NCBI RefSeq assembly: GCF_047549485.1
Contig: NZ_CP180191.1
Location: forward strand, 1,116,001-1,180,000
DNA from: Piscinibacterium candidicorallinum
GTDB lineage: Bacteria; Pseudomonadota; Gammaproteobacteria; Burkholderiales; Burkholderiaceae_C
DNA length: 64,000 bases
Direction: 5' to 3'
Shown: positions 1 through 8,344 of the stretch, piece by piece
How positions within the stretch are numbered: the stretch's first letter is position 1
Layout: every line of letters starts with the position of its first letter
The notes under the pieces: model-generated
What the model was told of the DNA's origin: nothing
Databases searched by the model: none
Seen by the model: only the letters and a program-made list of their open reading frames with translations
Made by a program: the position numbers and the translations under genes

Positions 1-357
1 CGCCACTCGCTTGCCCGGTGCCAGCCGGGCGGCCAGCCACTGCAGATGCAGGCTGCTGACTACCGCGGGAAGTTTTTCCAGCGCAATGCCGCTGCCGGCC
101 AGCTCCTGCTCTGCCGCAGTCCAGTAGCGGCTGTCGGCAAACAGCGCGGCCTCATCCGTGGTGACGATCAGCGTGCCCACCGAGCCCGTGAACCCGCTGA
201 GCCACTCGCGGCTCTTCCAGCGTGCCGGCAGGTACTCGGACAGGTGTGGGTCGCTGGAGGGCACGACCACGGCAAACCAGCCCTGGGTCGTCATCTCTGC
301 GCGCAGGGCGGCAACGCGTTCGCGCACGGCGGCGCGGCTGGCAATCACGGTATCCAT
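1..357 (-). CDS. Xaa-Pro aminopeptidase (M24 family), N-terminal part
   Basis: The first 119 codons of a gene that runs off the left edge. The product would remove an N-terminal residue preceding proline, using a metal centre in the missing C-terminal half. Visible is the creatinase-like N-terminal domain, with stretches PSSDPHLSEYLP, WLSGFTGS and FADSRYW that are typical of cytosolic aminopeptidase P. The ATG at 357 is a good start because the conserved domain begins about 20 residues later. It is divergent from the K+ channel gene. No catalytic residue can be checked in this fragment. Confidence 0.85.
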   Translation of the reverse strand, partial: MDTVIASRAAVRERVAALRAEMTTQGWFAVVVPSSDPHLSEYLPARWKSREWLSGFTGSVGTLIVTTDEAALFADSRYWTAAEQELAGSGIALEKLPAVVSSLHLQWLAARLAPGKRVA

Positions 358-412
358 GGAGCGGCATCCTCGAAATCTGCGCGGAGGATCGATCGATCCG
401 CCCGCGTTCAAC

Positions 413-1315
413 ATGGGCAAAAGTGTATTCGGCACCCCAGAGCCCGGCGTCAGGGTCTGTGCGGGTGATCGCGCCTTGACGGCGCGCAAGCTGGCGCAGC
501 GCGTGCCAGCTGAAAATCTGCGAGTGAGCGAGTCCCATCCGGTCCGATCCTGGCCGCGCGCCTTGCAGGAACTCCCCCGCAGCGCATGGCTGCGGCTGCT
601 CGCGCTTGCGCTGTTCATCCCGGCCTTCTATGCGCTTTGGGCGGGCGAGGGGCTGCTCGAACGATTCGCCGTCGGGCTCTGGCTGGTCGCGGCTGCATTG
701 CTCCTCGGCGCCTCGCGCAGCGAGCACCGGGCGGGCCAGCGCTGGTTCGACGCGGCGCTGGCAGTGGCTGCATGTGTCACCGTGCTTTTGCCGGGCGTGC
801 ACCAGTGGCCGGTTTGGCTGCCGCGTCTCGCGGTGGCGACGGTTCTGGCCGTGCGCGTTGTGCTGGACGCGCGCGTGTTCCTGCGACGCGATCGGCTCTG
901 GATGCTGCTGGTGGCCGCCGCTGCCTGCTGGGCGCTCGGCGGAGTCGGGTTCTACTGGCTGGATCCGCGTGTTCACAGCGTGGCCGATGGCCTGTGGCTG
1001 GCGTTCACGACAGGCGCCACGGTGGGCTACGGCGACTTGATCCCCACGGTGGGGACCTCGCGGATTCTGGCCCTGTTCGTGGTGCTGGTGGGCTACACCT
1101 TCCTGTCCCTCATCACGGCTGCCATGGTGACTGCCCTGCTCGGGCGCGAGGAGCGCATGCAGATGCACGCCCTGCACCGTGACATTGCCGCCCTGCACGC
1201 CGAGATCAGGGCGCTGCGCCAGAGCCTGCAGTCGTCTGGCGCGGCACCACCGCCGCCCGATACGCATGCCAGGACGCATGCCCCAGCACCGGCCCCACCA
1301 CCAGCAGGCCCATGA
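413..1315 (+). CDS. Voltage-gated-type potassium channel
   Basis: About 300 residues with a hydrophobic region that can hold four to six membrane segments, a pore helix and the K+ selectivity filter TVGYGD (residues 203-208, in context FTTGATVGYGDLIP). This is diagnostic of inner-membrane K+ channels. A short helical segment after the last membrane helix (about 230-265) could be a coiled coil for tetramer assembly, and a Pro/Ala-rich tail follows. The frame stays open upstream to 158, but that region is coding on the other strand. I chose ATG 413; GTG 503 is an alternative, and neither has a clear ribosome site. The last 110 bp overlap the convergent DUF2189 gene. Confidence 0.85.
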   Translation: MGKSVFGTPEPGVRVCAGDRALTARKLAQRVPAENLRVSESHPVRSWPRALQELPRSAWLRLLALALFIPAFYALWAGEGLLERFAVGLWLVAAALLLGASRSEHRAGQRWFDAALAVAACVTVLLPGVHQWPVWLPRLAVATVLAVRVVLDARVFLRRDRLWMLLVAAAACWALGGVGFYWLDPRVHSVADGLWLAFTTGATVGYGDLIPTVGTSRILALFVVLVGYTFLSLITAAMVTALLGREERMQMHALHRDIAALHAEIRALRQSLQSSGAAPPPPDTHARTHAPAPAPPPAGP

Positions 1316-2066
1316 ACCAGGGCAGCATGGCCAGCACCACCAGCAGCGTGAGCAGCGTACCCCAGACGAACATCGTCATCGGATTGAGAAAGCACACGCG
1401 AAAGCTCGTGATGCCGGCACTGATGCCGTCGGTGTCGCGGTCCATGATCATCGGGATCGAGATCACGCTGGTGCAGAAGATCAGCGCCGCGAAGACCGCA
1501 CCCACGGCGGCATAGGCGATCACGAACTCGATGTTCTCCGGGTTCAGCAGCAAATCCAGGGTGCTGTGCGCACTGGGCATGGTGTTGAAGGACACGGCGA
1601 ACACGACGAGCGCCGAGCGACTCCAGAGCATCTCGAGCACCACCAGCACGCCCAGGTAGAGCACGAGTGCGCTGAAGTTGCTGTCCCAGGCCGTGAGGGA
1701 TCGGCCCAAGCTCGGCGGCTCGCTGCGCTCAAGGCGCCGGCTGACGTCATACAGGCCGATGGCAAGGAAGGGCCCCAGGAGCAGAAAGCTGCCGCAGAGC
1801 ACGAGTGTCCATTGCGGAGATCGCACGAAGGTCCATGCGATGGCCAGGCCCATCGATGCAAAGCAGGCGCCGTAGAACAGGCCGATACCCGGTGCATGCA
1901 TGAAATCGCGCCAGCCCAGCACGAGCCAGCGCAACGGGTCGGCCGGGCTGAGTTCGCGCACGGCGGGAAGACCTCGCTCAGGCGCGGCTGTGGCCGGTAC
2001 CGCGGGGCCGTCGGGCGTTTGCGGCGCATCCGCCGGATGCGGCATGTCTTGCGGGTCTGCGCCCAT
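1206..2066 (-). CDS. DUF2189 family inner-membrane protein
   Basis: About 286 residues with six or so hydrophobic helices, resembling the DUF2189 family of integral membrane proteins of unknown function. Recognisable stretches are LRWLVLGWRDF near the N-terminus, GPFLAIGLYDVSRRLE, and SVISIPMIMDRD in the second half. A Pro/Ala-rich soluble segment of about 35 residues precedes the first helix. The frame opens at a GTG at 2093 and an ATG at 2075. I prefer ATG 2066, because a GGAGG lies 9 bases upstream of it and touches the 2075 ATG directly. The 3' end overlaps the convergent channel gene by 110 bp. Confidence 0.75.
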   Translation of the reverse strand: MGADPQDMPHPADAPQTPDGPAVPATAAPERGLPAVRELSPADPLRWLVLGWRDFMHAPGIGLFYGACFASMGLAIAWTFVRSPQWTLVLCGSFLLLGPFLAIGLYDVSRRLERSEPPSLGRSLTAWDSNFSALVLYLGVLVVLEMLWSRSALVVFAVSFNTMPSAHSTLDLLLNPENIEFVIAYAAVGAVFAALIFCTSVISIPMIMDRDTDGISAGITSFRVCFLNPMTMFVWGTLLTLLVVLAMLPWFMGLLVVGPVLGHASWHAYRAAVVPRQTTAGSGAAP

Positions 2067-2120
2067 CGGTGTCATCCTCCACCCTCGTTTCACGGCACTT
2101 ATAGATCGGAGAGCGGGGCA

Positions 2121-2870
2121 ATGGCTAGCAGCGCGCAGGCCGGGCAGGGCAGCATGGATTACGCAGATCAGCAGGCGCTTGCCGTGCTGTACCCGGCTTT
2201 GGCCGAGGGCCTGCGCGGCTTGCCTGGCGGCGCGGCGGGGCTGCGCTGGATGGACGTGGACCCTGGCACCGTGCTGTTTGATGAGCAGCAGCCCTGCATG
2301 GGTCTTGCCTGCGTGCTAAGTGGCGGGGTGCGCGTGATCAAGCGTCTGCCCGAGGCGCGTGGCGGCCGCAAGGCGCCGCGGCAGATGCACCTGTACGACG
2401 TGACCCCGGGGGAGAGCTGCGCCGCCACACTCGCCTGTCTGGCCGGCGATCACCCCTATCGGCTGACAGGCGTAGCCAACCCTGGCACGCGGCTGGCGCT
2501 GGTGCCCACGCCGGTGTTCTTTGCGCTGCTCGATCAGTCCGCGGCGTTTCGGCGCTTTGTGTTCGATTCATTGGCCACGCGGATCGTGGATCTGCTGGCC
2601 GTGGTGGAGGAAGTGTCGGTCAAGCGCCTGGATGAACGGCTGGCGGCGCATCTGCTGGGCCGTGGCCGCGTGGTGGAAGTGACGCACCAGGAACTGGCGG
2701 ACGAAATCGGTTCCGTGCGGGAGATCGTCTCGCGCCTGCTGCGCAGCTTTGCGGAGCAGGGGTGGATCGCACAGCAGCGGCAGGCCATCGAGATCCTGGA
2801 TGCGCGCGCCTTGCGTGAACTGGCCGACGGCGGACAGCGCTCCTCGCCGGACGCCACGTCGCGCAATTGA
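2121..2870 (+). CDS. Crp/Fnr-family transcriptional regulator
   Basis: A 249-residue protein with an N-terminal cyclic-nucleotide-binding-like beta-roll (about 25-145), a long dimerisation helix, and a C-terminal winged helix. The helix-turn-helix signature is at 187-205. Its recognition helix reads R200-E201-I-V-S204-R205, so it combines the Arg-Glu...Arg pattern of Crp with the Glu..Ser-Arg pattern of Fnr. There is no N-terminal four-Cys cluster for an Fe-S centre, so direct oxygen sensing of the Fnr kind is unlikely. Start ATG 2121 has a GGAGAGCGGGG ribosome site. A Crp-like palindrome lies just downstream, ahead of the next gene. Confidence 0.88.
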   Translation: MASSAQAGQGSMDYADQQALAVLYPALAEGLRGLPGGAAGLRWMDVDPGTVLFDEQQPCMGLACVLSGGVRVIKRLPEARGGRKAPRQMHLYDVTPGESCAATLACLAGDHPYRLTGVANPGTRLALVPTPVFFALLDQSAAFRRFVFDSLATRIVDLLAVVEEVSVKRLDERLAAHLLGRGRVVEVTHQELADEIGSVREIVSRLLRSFAEQGWIAQQRQAIEILDARALRELADGGQRSSPDATSRN

Positions 2871-2906
2871 TCCAGCGCAAGCCGCGGGCGGTTTGGCGTG
2901 AAGCGA

Positions 2907-2922
2907 TGTGACCGCAGTCACA
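2907..2922. promoter_or_regulatory. Crp-like operator palindrome
   Basis: TGTGACCGCAGTCACA, a perfect 6+6 palindrome around four bases that matches the Crp consensus TGTGA-N6-TCACA. It lies 64 bp upstream of the DUF2892 start and 37 bp after the regulator gene. The regulator's recognition helix is of the type that reads TGTGA. Confidence 0.65.
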
Positions 2923-2985
2923 GACGATCGGCGGCGCGGCCTCCAGAATGCCTCTACCGACACAACTTTTCGGACGGAGGGCATC

Positions 2986-3180
2986 ATGAAAGCCAATGTA
3001 GGAAACATCGACCGGGTGCTGCGCTTTGCAGTGGGTTTGCTGCTGATCGCACTGGCCGCCACGGGCGTGGTGGGCGTGTGGGGCTGGATCGGCGTGGTGC
3101 CCCTGGCCACGGCGCTGTTCCGCTTTTGCCCGGCGTACACGCTGCTGGGCATCAACACCTGCGCAATGAAGAAGGCCTAG
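2986..3180 (+). CDS. Small DUF2892 (YgaP-type transmembrane domain) protein
   Basis: 64 residues, nearly all membrane: MKANVGNIDRVLRFAVG followed by two hydrophobic helices with FRFCPAYTLLGINTC between the second helix and the end. This is the YgaP-like transmembrane domain found alone or fused to rhodanese domains. Two cysteines (in FCPAY and NTC) are typical of the family. Start ATG 2986 follows CGGAGGG. The gene sits behind the Crp/Fnr regulator and carries a Crp-like operator, so it is probably a target of that regulator. Function unknown. Confidence 0.82.
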   Translation: MKANVGNIDRVLRFAVGLLLIALAATGVVGVWGWIGVVPLATALFRFCPAYTLLGINTCAMKKA

Positions 3181-3192
3181 GCAGCCGGCGCA

Positions 3193-3345
3193 GCTTTCCG
3201 CTTGTCTGGCGCGGCTTTCCAGCCATTTCGGTCTGGGAAGCCGCATGAATGCAAAGTTTCTGCTTGCGGGATCGGGCTGAATGTCCATTTCATGCGGCTC
3301 TTGAAGGCAAATTGCCCGGTAAGCCGCACCAGACAAGCGGAAAGC
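3193..3345. repeat. Intergenic inverted-repeat element, full copy
   Basis: A 153-bp element between the convergent DUF2892 and smr genes. Its ends are 25-bp inverted repeats (3193-3217 and 3321-3345) with a single mismatch, carrying the core CTTTCCGCTTGTC / GACAAGCGGAAAG. A second inverted pair sits inside (GAAGCCGCATGAA around 3238 and TTCATGCGGCTC around 3289), so the transcript could fold into a long hairpin. It has no coding potential. A close relative lies at 14755-14904. Confidence 0.75.
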
Positions 3346-3396
3346 CACTCCAGATCGCACTGACGCTTCATGCAGCAGGCGCGAGCCGGCGGGGCC

Positions 3397-4044
3397 TCAG
3401 CCGCCCCGGCTGCCCCCGCTGGGCTTGAGCAGCACCACCAGCGCGCCGCCGCCGCCATCGGCCGGGCGTGCGGCCACGAAGGCGATGACTTCGTCCTTCT
3501 GCATGAGCCAGCTGCGCACCTTGCCCTTGAGCACCGGCTGCTTGTCCTTGCTGCCCAGGCCCTTGCCGTGCACCACGCGCACGCAGCGCAGGCCGGCGCG
3601 CAGGGCTTCGCGCAGGAATTCCGCGAGCTCTTCGCGGGCTTCTTCGACGCGATGTCCGTGCAGGTCGAGCTGCGCCTGGATGCTCCAGTGCCCGCGGCGC
3701 AGCTTTACCAGCACATCGTTGCCGATGCCTTCGCGTCGCCAGCTGAGCTGATCGTCGGTCTCGAGCATCTGCTCGAGACCGAATTCGTCGGAGAACGCAT
3801 CCGCCAGCACCTGCTGCTCGTCAAGCTCGCGCTGGCGCGCTTGCGGGGCCGGTTGGCGCGGCTGATGCACCACCCGCTTGCTCGCGGGCAGGGGTGTAGC
3901 GTCCTTGACGGCATCACGGAACATGCGCTCGCGTGCGGCATCGCGCTGCGCTTCAAGGGCAGCGCGCTTGCGGCGGTTTTCTTCCTCGACGCGCTGCGCA
4001 TGCAGCTGCTCGCGAATCGCCTTGAGCTGGTCGAACGCGCTCAT
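3397..4044 (-). CDS. Smr-domain protein
   Basis: 215 residues with a charged helical N-terminal half (about 1-115) and a C-terminal Smr domain. LDLHGHRVEEAREELAEFL and VVHGKG are the two hallmark motifs of the small MutS-related fold. Family members such as SmrA and SmrB nick DNA or cleave mRNA on collided ribosomes; which applies here cannot be told. The C-terminus is Gly-rich. Start ATG 4044 lies 33 bases after the trxB stop on the same strand, so the two are probably co-transcribed. Confidence 0.88.
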   Translation of the reverse strand: MSAFDQLKAIREQLHAQRVEEENRRKRAALEAQRDAARERMFRDAVKDATPLPASKRVVHQPRQPAPQARQRELDEQQVLADAFSDEFGLEQMLETDDQLSWRREGIGNDVLVKLRRGHWSIQAQLDLHGHRVEEAREELAEFLREALRAGLRCVRVVHGKGLGSKDKQPVLKGKVRSWLMQKDEVIAFVAARPADGGGGALVVLLKPSGGSRGG

Positions 4045-4076
4045 GCACTGCTCCGCGCGAACGCCGGCCGGGCTGC

Positions 4077-5030
4077 TTAGCCGCCGGCCTGCTCGAGGAA
4101 GCGCTGGGCGTCCAGCGCAGCCATGCAGCCCGTGCCGGCGCTGGTGATGGCCTGGCGGTAGACGTGATCCGCCACGTCGCCGGCTGCAAACACGCCGGGC
4201 ACGCTGGTCATGGTGGCAAAGCCTTCGGTGCCGCTCTTGACCTTGAGATAGCCGCCGGCCATGTCGAGCTGGCCTTCGAAGATGCCCGTGTTGGGCGAGT
4301 GGCCGATGGCGATGAAGCAACCGGCGAGCTTCAGCTCCTTCGTGGCGCCTGAGCGGTTGTCCTTGATGCGCACGCCGGTCACGCCGGTCTGGTCGCCCAG
4401 CACGGCATCGAGCTCGTGGAAGTATTCGAACTTGACCTTGCCTTCGGCGGCCTTGGCCTTGAGCTTGTCGATCAGGATGGGCTCGGCCTTGAACTTGTCG
4501 CGGCGGTGGATCACGGTCACGGTGTTGGCAATGCCCGTGAGATACAGCGCCTCTTCCACTGCGGTGTTGCCACCGCCCACCACGCAAACGTCCTGACCCT
4601 TGTAGAAGAAGCCGTCGCAGGTGGCGCAGCCGCTTACGCCCTTGCCCATAAAGGCCTGCTCGCTCTCCAGGCCCAGGTACTTGGCGCTGGCGCCCGTGGC
4701 GATGATGAGTGCGTCACAGGTGTAGGTGCCGGCGTCACCCGTGAGTGTGAAGGGACGCTGCTTGAGGTCCACGGTATGGATGTGGTCGAACACCATCTCG
4801 GTGTTGAAGCGCGTGGCGTGCTGCTCGAAGCGCTGCATCAGCTCGGGGCCTTGCACGCCCATCGCGTCGGCCGGCCAGTTGTCCACATCGGTCGTCGTCA
4901 TCAGCTGGCCACCCTGGGCCAGGCCGGTGATCAGCACGGGGTTCAGGTTGGCACGGGCGGCATAGACGGCAGCTGTGTAACCCGCGGGGCCGGAACCGAG
5001 GATCAGGACTTTGGCGTGCTTGGCAGACAT
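4077..5030 (-). CDS. trxB: Thioredoxin reductase
   Basis: 317 residues, the usual length. It reduces thioredoxin with NADPH through FAD. Visible are the FAD motif GSGPAG (12-17), the redox pair C135-A-T-C138 in the context SGCATCDGFF, the NADPH-binding VVGGGNTAVEEA that follows, and the C-terminal FAD motif GVFAAGDV. Start ATG 5030 was chosen because the conserved fold begins at once; the frame is open further upstream but without family similarity. It is divergent from ftsK and is followed on the same strand by smr. Confidence 0.96.
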   Translation of the reverse strand: MSAKHAKVLILGSGPAGYTAAVYAARANLNPVLITGLAQGGQLMTTTDVDNWPADAMGVQGPELMQRFEQHATRFNTEMVFDHIHTVDLKQRPFTLTGDAGTYTCDALIIATGASAKYLGLESEQAFMGKGVSGCATCDGFFYKGQDVCVVGGGNTAVEEALYLTGIANTVTVIHRRDKFKAEPILIDKLKAKAAEGKVKFEYFHELDAVLGDQTGVTGVRIKDNRSGATKELKLAGCFIAIGHSPNTGIFEGQLDMAGGYLKVKSGTEGFATMTSVPGVFAAGDVADHVYRQAITSAGTGCMAALDAQRFLEQAGG

Positions 5031-5127
5031 GGATGAGGGGCCTTGGCGATGAGTTGTTCTTGGGCGGCTGCAGCGTTGCACGCGTGCAGGCTGAGCAGAT
5101 TGGGGCGCAGTGCCTGCGCTCAAGCCA

Positions 5128-5209
5128 CGAGTATAGAAAGCGGGTGTTGCACCTGCACGGTCATGCCATGCAAAGAACTGATGCGCCGCATAGGCCCTTT
5201 CTATACTCG
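5128..5209. promoter_or_regulatory. Divergent trxB/ftsK promoter region with 13-bp inverted repeat
   Basis: CGAGTATAGAAAG (5128-5140) and its exact reverse complement CTTTCTATACTCG (5197-5209) are 56 bp apart between the divergent trxB and ftsK genes. Each arm contains TATACT, a good -10 hexamer, pointing outward: the left arm toward trxB, the right arm toward ftsK, 21 bp before its start. Neither has a strong -35 box, which would fit activator-dependent promoters. Confidence 0.45.
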
Positions 5210-5227
5210 GCCCATGCGTGGTTTCCT

Positions 5228-7645
5228 ATGAGCTTTCGACTCTCCCAGCTTGGCCCGAATACCGAGGCCGATACCGATCTCGCCGCGGCGCGTGCAAGCC
5301 GCGGCCCCGCGCTGACCGAGGAGTCCGTGCCGGTCTACAAGCGTGAGCGCGCGCGGCCTGCCGCAGTCGCCCTGCCGGCGCGCGGCGAACTGCCGCCCGA
5401 GCCCCGTTTCCTCGCCGAACTGAAGTGGATCGTCGTGAGCGTGGTCGTGCTGCTGTTGATCCTCGCGCTGGCCACCTACAGCAAGACAGACGCCGCTTGG
5501 TCCACCAGCGGCCTGGGGGGAGAGCTCAGCAATGCGATCGGCCCGGCAGGCGCTTTTGTTTCCGACCTGCTGCTGTATCTGTTCGGTCTGTCGGCCTGGT
5601 GGTGGGTGGTGCTGGGTGTGCTCTTCGTGACCCGAGCGTGGCGCCGTGCGCACGGCGGCCTGGCCTTGAGCATGCCGGCACCCGCACGGGCTGCCGGTTT
5701 TGCGCTGATTCTGCTGGGCAGCGCGGCACTGGAAGGCACACGCCTGTCCTGGCTGCACCCGCACCTGAGCCTGCCGCACGCGCCGGGCGGCTCGATCGGC
5801 TATGCCCTGGGTAACGGACTGACGAACACGATCGGCTTCACCGGTGGCACGCTGGTCTTGCTGGTGATGCTGCTGGCCGGCTTGTCGATGCTGTTCTGCT
5901 TCTCGTGGCTGAGCGTGTCCGAGCGGATCGGTACCTTTATCGAGAACCGGCTGCAGCGCCGCGTGATGGAGCAGGAGGCCCAAGAGGACCGCGCGATTGG
6001 CGAGCACGCCGCCGAGGAGCGTGCCGAGGCGCTTCGCGAGGAGGTGCTCAAGCGCGAAGAGGGTCCGAAAATCCGCATCGAGCCGCAGAAGGTCGTGGTG
6101 CCGCGCAGTGAGCGTGTGGAGAAGGAAAAGCAGCAGACCCTGTTTGCCGAGATCAATTCCGGCACGCTGCCGCAGCTTGGTTTGCTCGACGCACCGCCCG
6201 CGGTGACGGAGTTCGTGAGCCGCGAAACGCTCGAGTTCACCAGTCGCCTGATCGAGAAGAAGCTGGCGGACTTCAATGTCCAGGCCCAGGTGGTGGCTGC
6301 CTTCCCCGGCCCGGTGATCACGCGCTACGAGATCGAGCCGGCGGTGGGCGTAAAGGGCTCGCAGATCGTGAACCTGGCGCGGGATCTGGCGCGTGCACTT
6401 TCCGTGGTCAGCGTTCGCGTGGTCGAGACGATTCCCGGCAAGAGCACCATGGGCCTTGAGCTGCCCAACCCCAAGCGGCAGACCGTGCGTCTGTCGGAAA
6501 TCCTCGGCTCGCAGGCCTATAACGACAGCCATTCGCTGCTAACCATGGCGCTGGGCAAGGACATTGCCGGCAACCCCATGTGTGCGGATCTTGCCAAGAT
6601 GCCGCACCTGCTCGTGGCTGGCACGACCGGTTCGGGCAAGTCGGTGGGCATCAACGCCATGATTCTCAGCCTGCTCTACAAGGCCGAGCCCAACGATGTG
6701 CGCCTGCTGATGATCGACCCGAAGATGCTCGAGATGAGCGTCTATGGCGACATCCCGCATTTGCTTGCCCCGGTGGTCACCGACATGAAGCAGGCCGCAA
6801 ACGGCCTGAACTGGTGCGTGGGTGAGATGGAGCGGCGCTACAAGCTCATGAGCAAACTGGGCGTGCGTAACCTGAATGGGTACAACGCCAAGATTGCCGA
6901 GGCCGAGGCGCGCGAGGAGAAGATCCCCAACCCCTTCAGCCTGACACCGGATTCGCCCGAGCCCCTGGCCAAGCTGCCCTATATCGTCGTCATCATCGAT
7001 GAGCTGGCAGACCTGATGATGGTGGTGGGCAAGAAGATCGAGGAGTTGATCGCTCGCCTGGCGCAGAAGGCGCGCGCCGCGGGCATCCATCTCATCCTGG
7101 CCACGCAGCGGCCCAGCGTGGATGTGATCACGGGCCTGATCAAGGCCAACATCCCCACGCGCATGGCCTTTCAGGTGTCCAGCAAGATCGACAGCCGCAC
7201 CATCCTCGATCAGATGGGGGCCGAAGCCCTGCTTGGCATGGGGGACCTGCTCTACCTGCCGCCGGGCAGCGGCATGCCGCAGCGCGTGCACGGCGCCTTT
7301 GTCAGCGATGATGAAGTGCACCGCGTCGTGGAGCACCTCAAGAAGCACGGTGAACCCAACTACATCGAGGGCATCCTCGTGGGTGGAACGCTCGGTGAGG
7401 ACGGTGACGGGGTGGGCAGCGTCACCGGCATCGGTGGAGATGCAGAGAGCGATCCGCTCTACGACCAGGCCGTCGAGGTGGTGCTCAAGCATCGCCGCGC
7501 ATCCATCTCGCTCGTACAGCGGCACCTGCGCATTGGTTACAACCGAGCTGCACGGCTGCTGGAACAAATGGAAGTCTCCGGGCTCGTATCGGCCATGGAG
7601 TCCAATGGCAACCGGGCGATCCTCGCACCGCAGAAGCCGGAATGA
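5228..7645 (+). CDS. ftsK: DNA translocase FtsK
   Basis: 805 residues. FtsK pumps DNA at the septum to separate chromosomes and activate dimer resolution. In order: four to five N-terminal membrane helices (about 60-235), a charged linker that is short compared with E. coli, the RecA-like motor with Walker A GTTGSGKS (465-472) and Walker B IVVIIDELADLM, and a C-terminal gamma winged helix (about 740-800, YDQAVEVVLKHRRASIS...) that reads KOPS sites. Start ATG 5228 gives a normal FtsK N-terminus; an upstream in-frame start would run into the promoter region. The stop overlaps lolA by 4 bp. Confidence 0.96.
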   Translation: MSFRLSQLGPNTEADTDLAAARASRGPALTEESVPVYKRERARPAAVALPARGELPPEPRFLAELKWIVVSVVVLLLILALATYSKTDAAWSTSGLGGELSNAIGPAGAFVSDLLLYLFGLSAWWWVVLGVLFVTRAWRRAHGGLALSMPAPARAAGFALILLGSAALEGTRLSWLHPHLSLPHAPGGSIGYALGNGLTNTIGFTGGTLVLLVMLLAGLSMLFCFSWLSVSERIGTFIENRLQRRVMEQEAQEDRAIGEHAAEERAEALREEVLKREEGPKIRIEPQKVVVPRSERVEKEKQQTLFAEINSGTLPQLGLLDAPPAVTEFVSRETLEFTSRLIEKKLADFNVQAQVVAAFPGPVITRYEIEPAVGVKGSQIVNLARDLARALSVVSVRVVETIPGKSTMGLELPNPKRQTVRLSEILGSQAYNDSHSLLTMALGKDIAGNPMCADLAKMPHLLVAGTTGSGKSVGINAMILSLLYKAEPNDVRLLMIDPKMLEMSVYGDIPHLLAPVVTDMKQAANGLNWCVGEMERRYKLMSKLGVRNLNGYNAKIAEAEAREEKIPNPFSLTPDSPEPLAKLPYIVVIIDELADLMMVVGKKIEELIARLAQKARAAGIHLILATQRPSVDVITGLIKANIPTRMAFQVSSKIDSRTILDQMGAEALLGMGDLLYLPPGSGMPQRVHGAFVSDDEVHRVVEHLKKHGEPNYIEGILVGGTLGEDGDGVGSVTGIGGDAESDPLYDQAVEVVLKHRRASISLVQRHLRIGYNRAARLLEQMEVSGLVSAMESNGNRAILAPQKPE

Positions 7646-8280
7646 ATCCCGCAGAAATGAAGCTACGTTTTCGTCTGGCGAGCCTCGCACTCGCCTGCGG
7701 CCTGAGCGCCGCGTTCGTCCCGGCGACACAGGCGGGAGCAATTGATGACTTCCAGCGCTACGTGGCGGGTCGTGGTGCCCTTACCGGGCAGTTCACGCAG
7801 GAAAGCGCAACGGGCAGCAAGCTCCGCCGTACCAGCGGCACCTTCGCTATCGCCCGGCCGGGCAAGTTCCGCTGGGCGATCGACAAGCCCTTCGAGCAAT
7901 TGATCGTCAGTGACGGCGCCAAGGTCTGGTTCTGGGACAAGGACTTGAACCAGGTCACCGTGCGCCAGCTGAAGGACGCACTCTCTGCCACCCCCGTGGC
8001 CCTGCTGCTGGGTGGCGAGCTGCTGGCGCAGTTCAACCTGAAGGAGGGTGGAGAGCGCGATGGGCTGCAATGGCTCGAAGCCACCCCCAAGGGCAAGGAT
8101 CTGCAGTTTCAGCGGATCGCCGTGGGCCTGAAGGACGGCGTACCGATGCGGATGGAGCTTGTGGATGCGTTCAACCAGACTTCGCGCATCCAGTTCGCAC
8201 AGGTGAATAACGCCGCGCAACCCGCAGCAAACAGTTTCACGTTCTCGCCGCCTGCCGGCGCAGATGTTTTGCAGCAGTGA
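7642..8280 (+). CDS. lolA: Outer-membrane lipoprotein carrier protein LolA
   Basis: 212 residues with a cleavable signal peptide (to about residue 32). LolA ferries lipoproteins across the periplasm from LolCDE to LolB. Family features are the LTGQFTQE stretch, RTSGTFAIARPGKFRW, the WFWDKDLNQVTVR strand and the C-terminal NSFTFSPPAGADV. The ATG overlaps the ftsK stop (ATGA), so translation is coupled, as in many betaproteobacteria where lolA sits between ftsK and rarA. A second in-frame ATG (residue 6) could also serve. Confidence 0.95.
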   Translation: MNPAEMKLRFRLASLALACGLSAAFVPATQAGAIDDFQRYVAGRGALTGQFTQESATGSKLRRTSGTFAIARPGKFRWAIDKPFEQLIVSDGAKVWFWDKDLNQVTVRQLKDALSATPVALLLGGELLAQFNLKEGGERDGLQWLEATPKGKDLQFQRIAVGLKDGVPMRMELVDAFNQTSRIQFAQVNNAAQPAANSFTFSPPAGADVLQQ

Positions 8281-8294
8281 CCGTGCACGAAGCG

Positions 8295-8331
8295 AAATGA
8301 AACGGGGCCGCATCGCGGCCCCGTTTCATTT
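8295..8331. terminator. Bidirectional intrinsic terminator
   Basis: A perfect 17-bp stem (8295-8311 with 8315-8331) with a 3-base loop and a GC core GGGGCCGC. The outer stem is AAATGAAA/TTTCATTT, so T-rich flanks exist on both strands. It separates lolA from the convergent thioredoxin-fold gene. Confidence 0.85.
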
Positions 8332-8344
8332 GGACGCTCGACAC

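Noticed and set aside
152..2093. Long open frames on both strands across the first 2 kb, including one of 563 codons running into the Crp/Fnr gene
   Set aside because: High GC keeps shadow frames open. Only the frames with recognisable proteins (aminopeptidase, channel, DUF2189, regulator) are kept, and the 563-codon frame is cut to the ATG at 2121.
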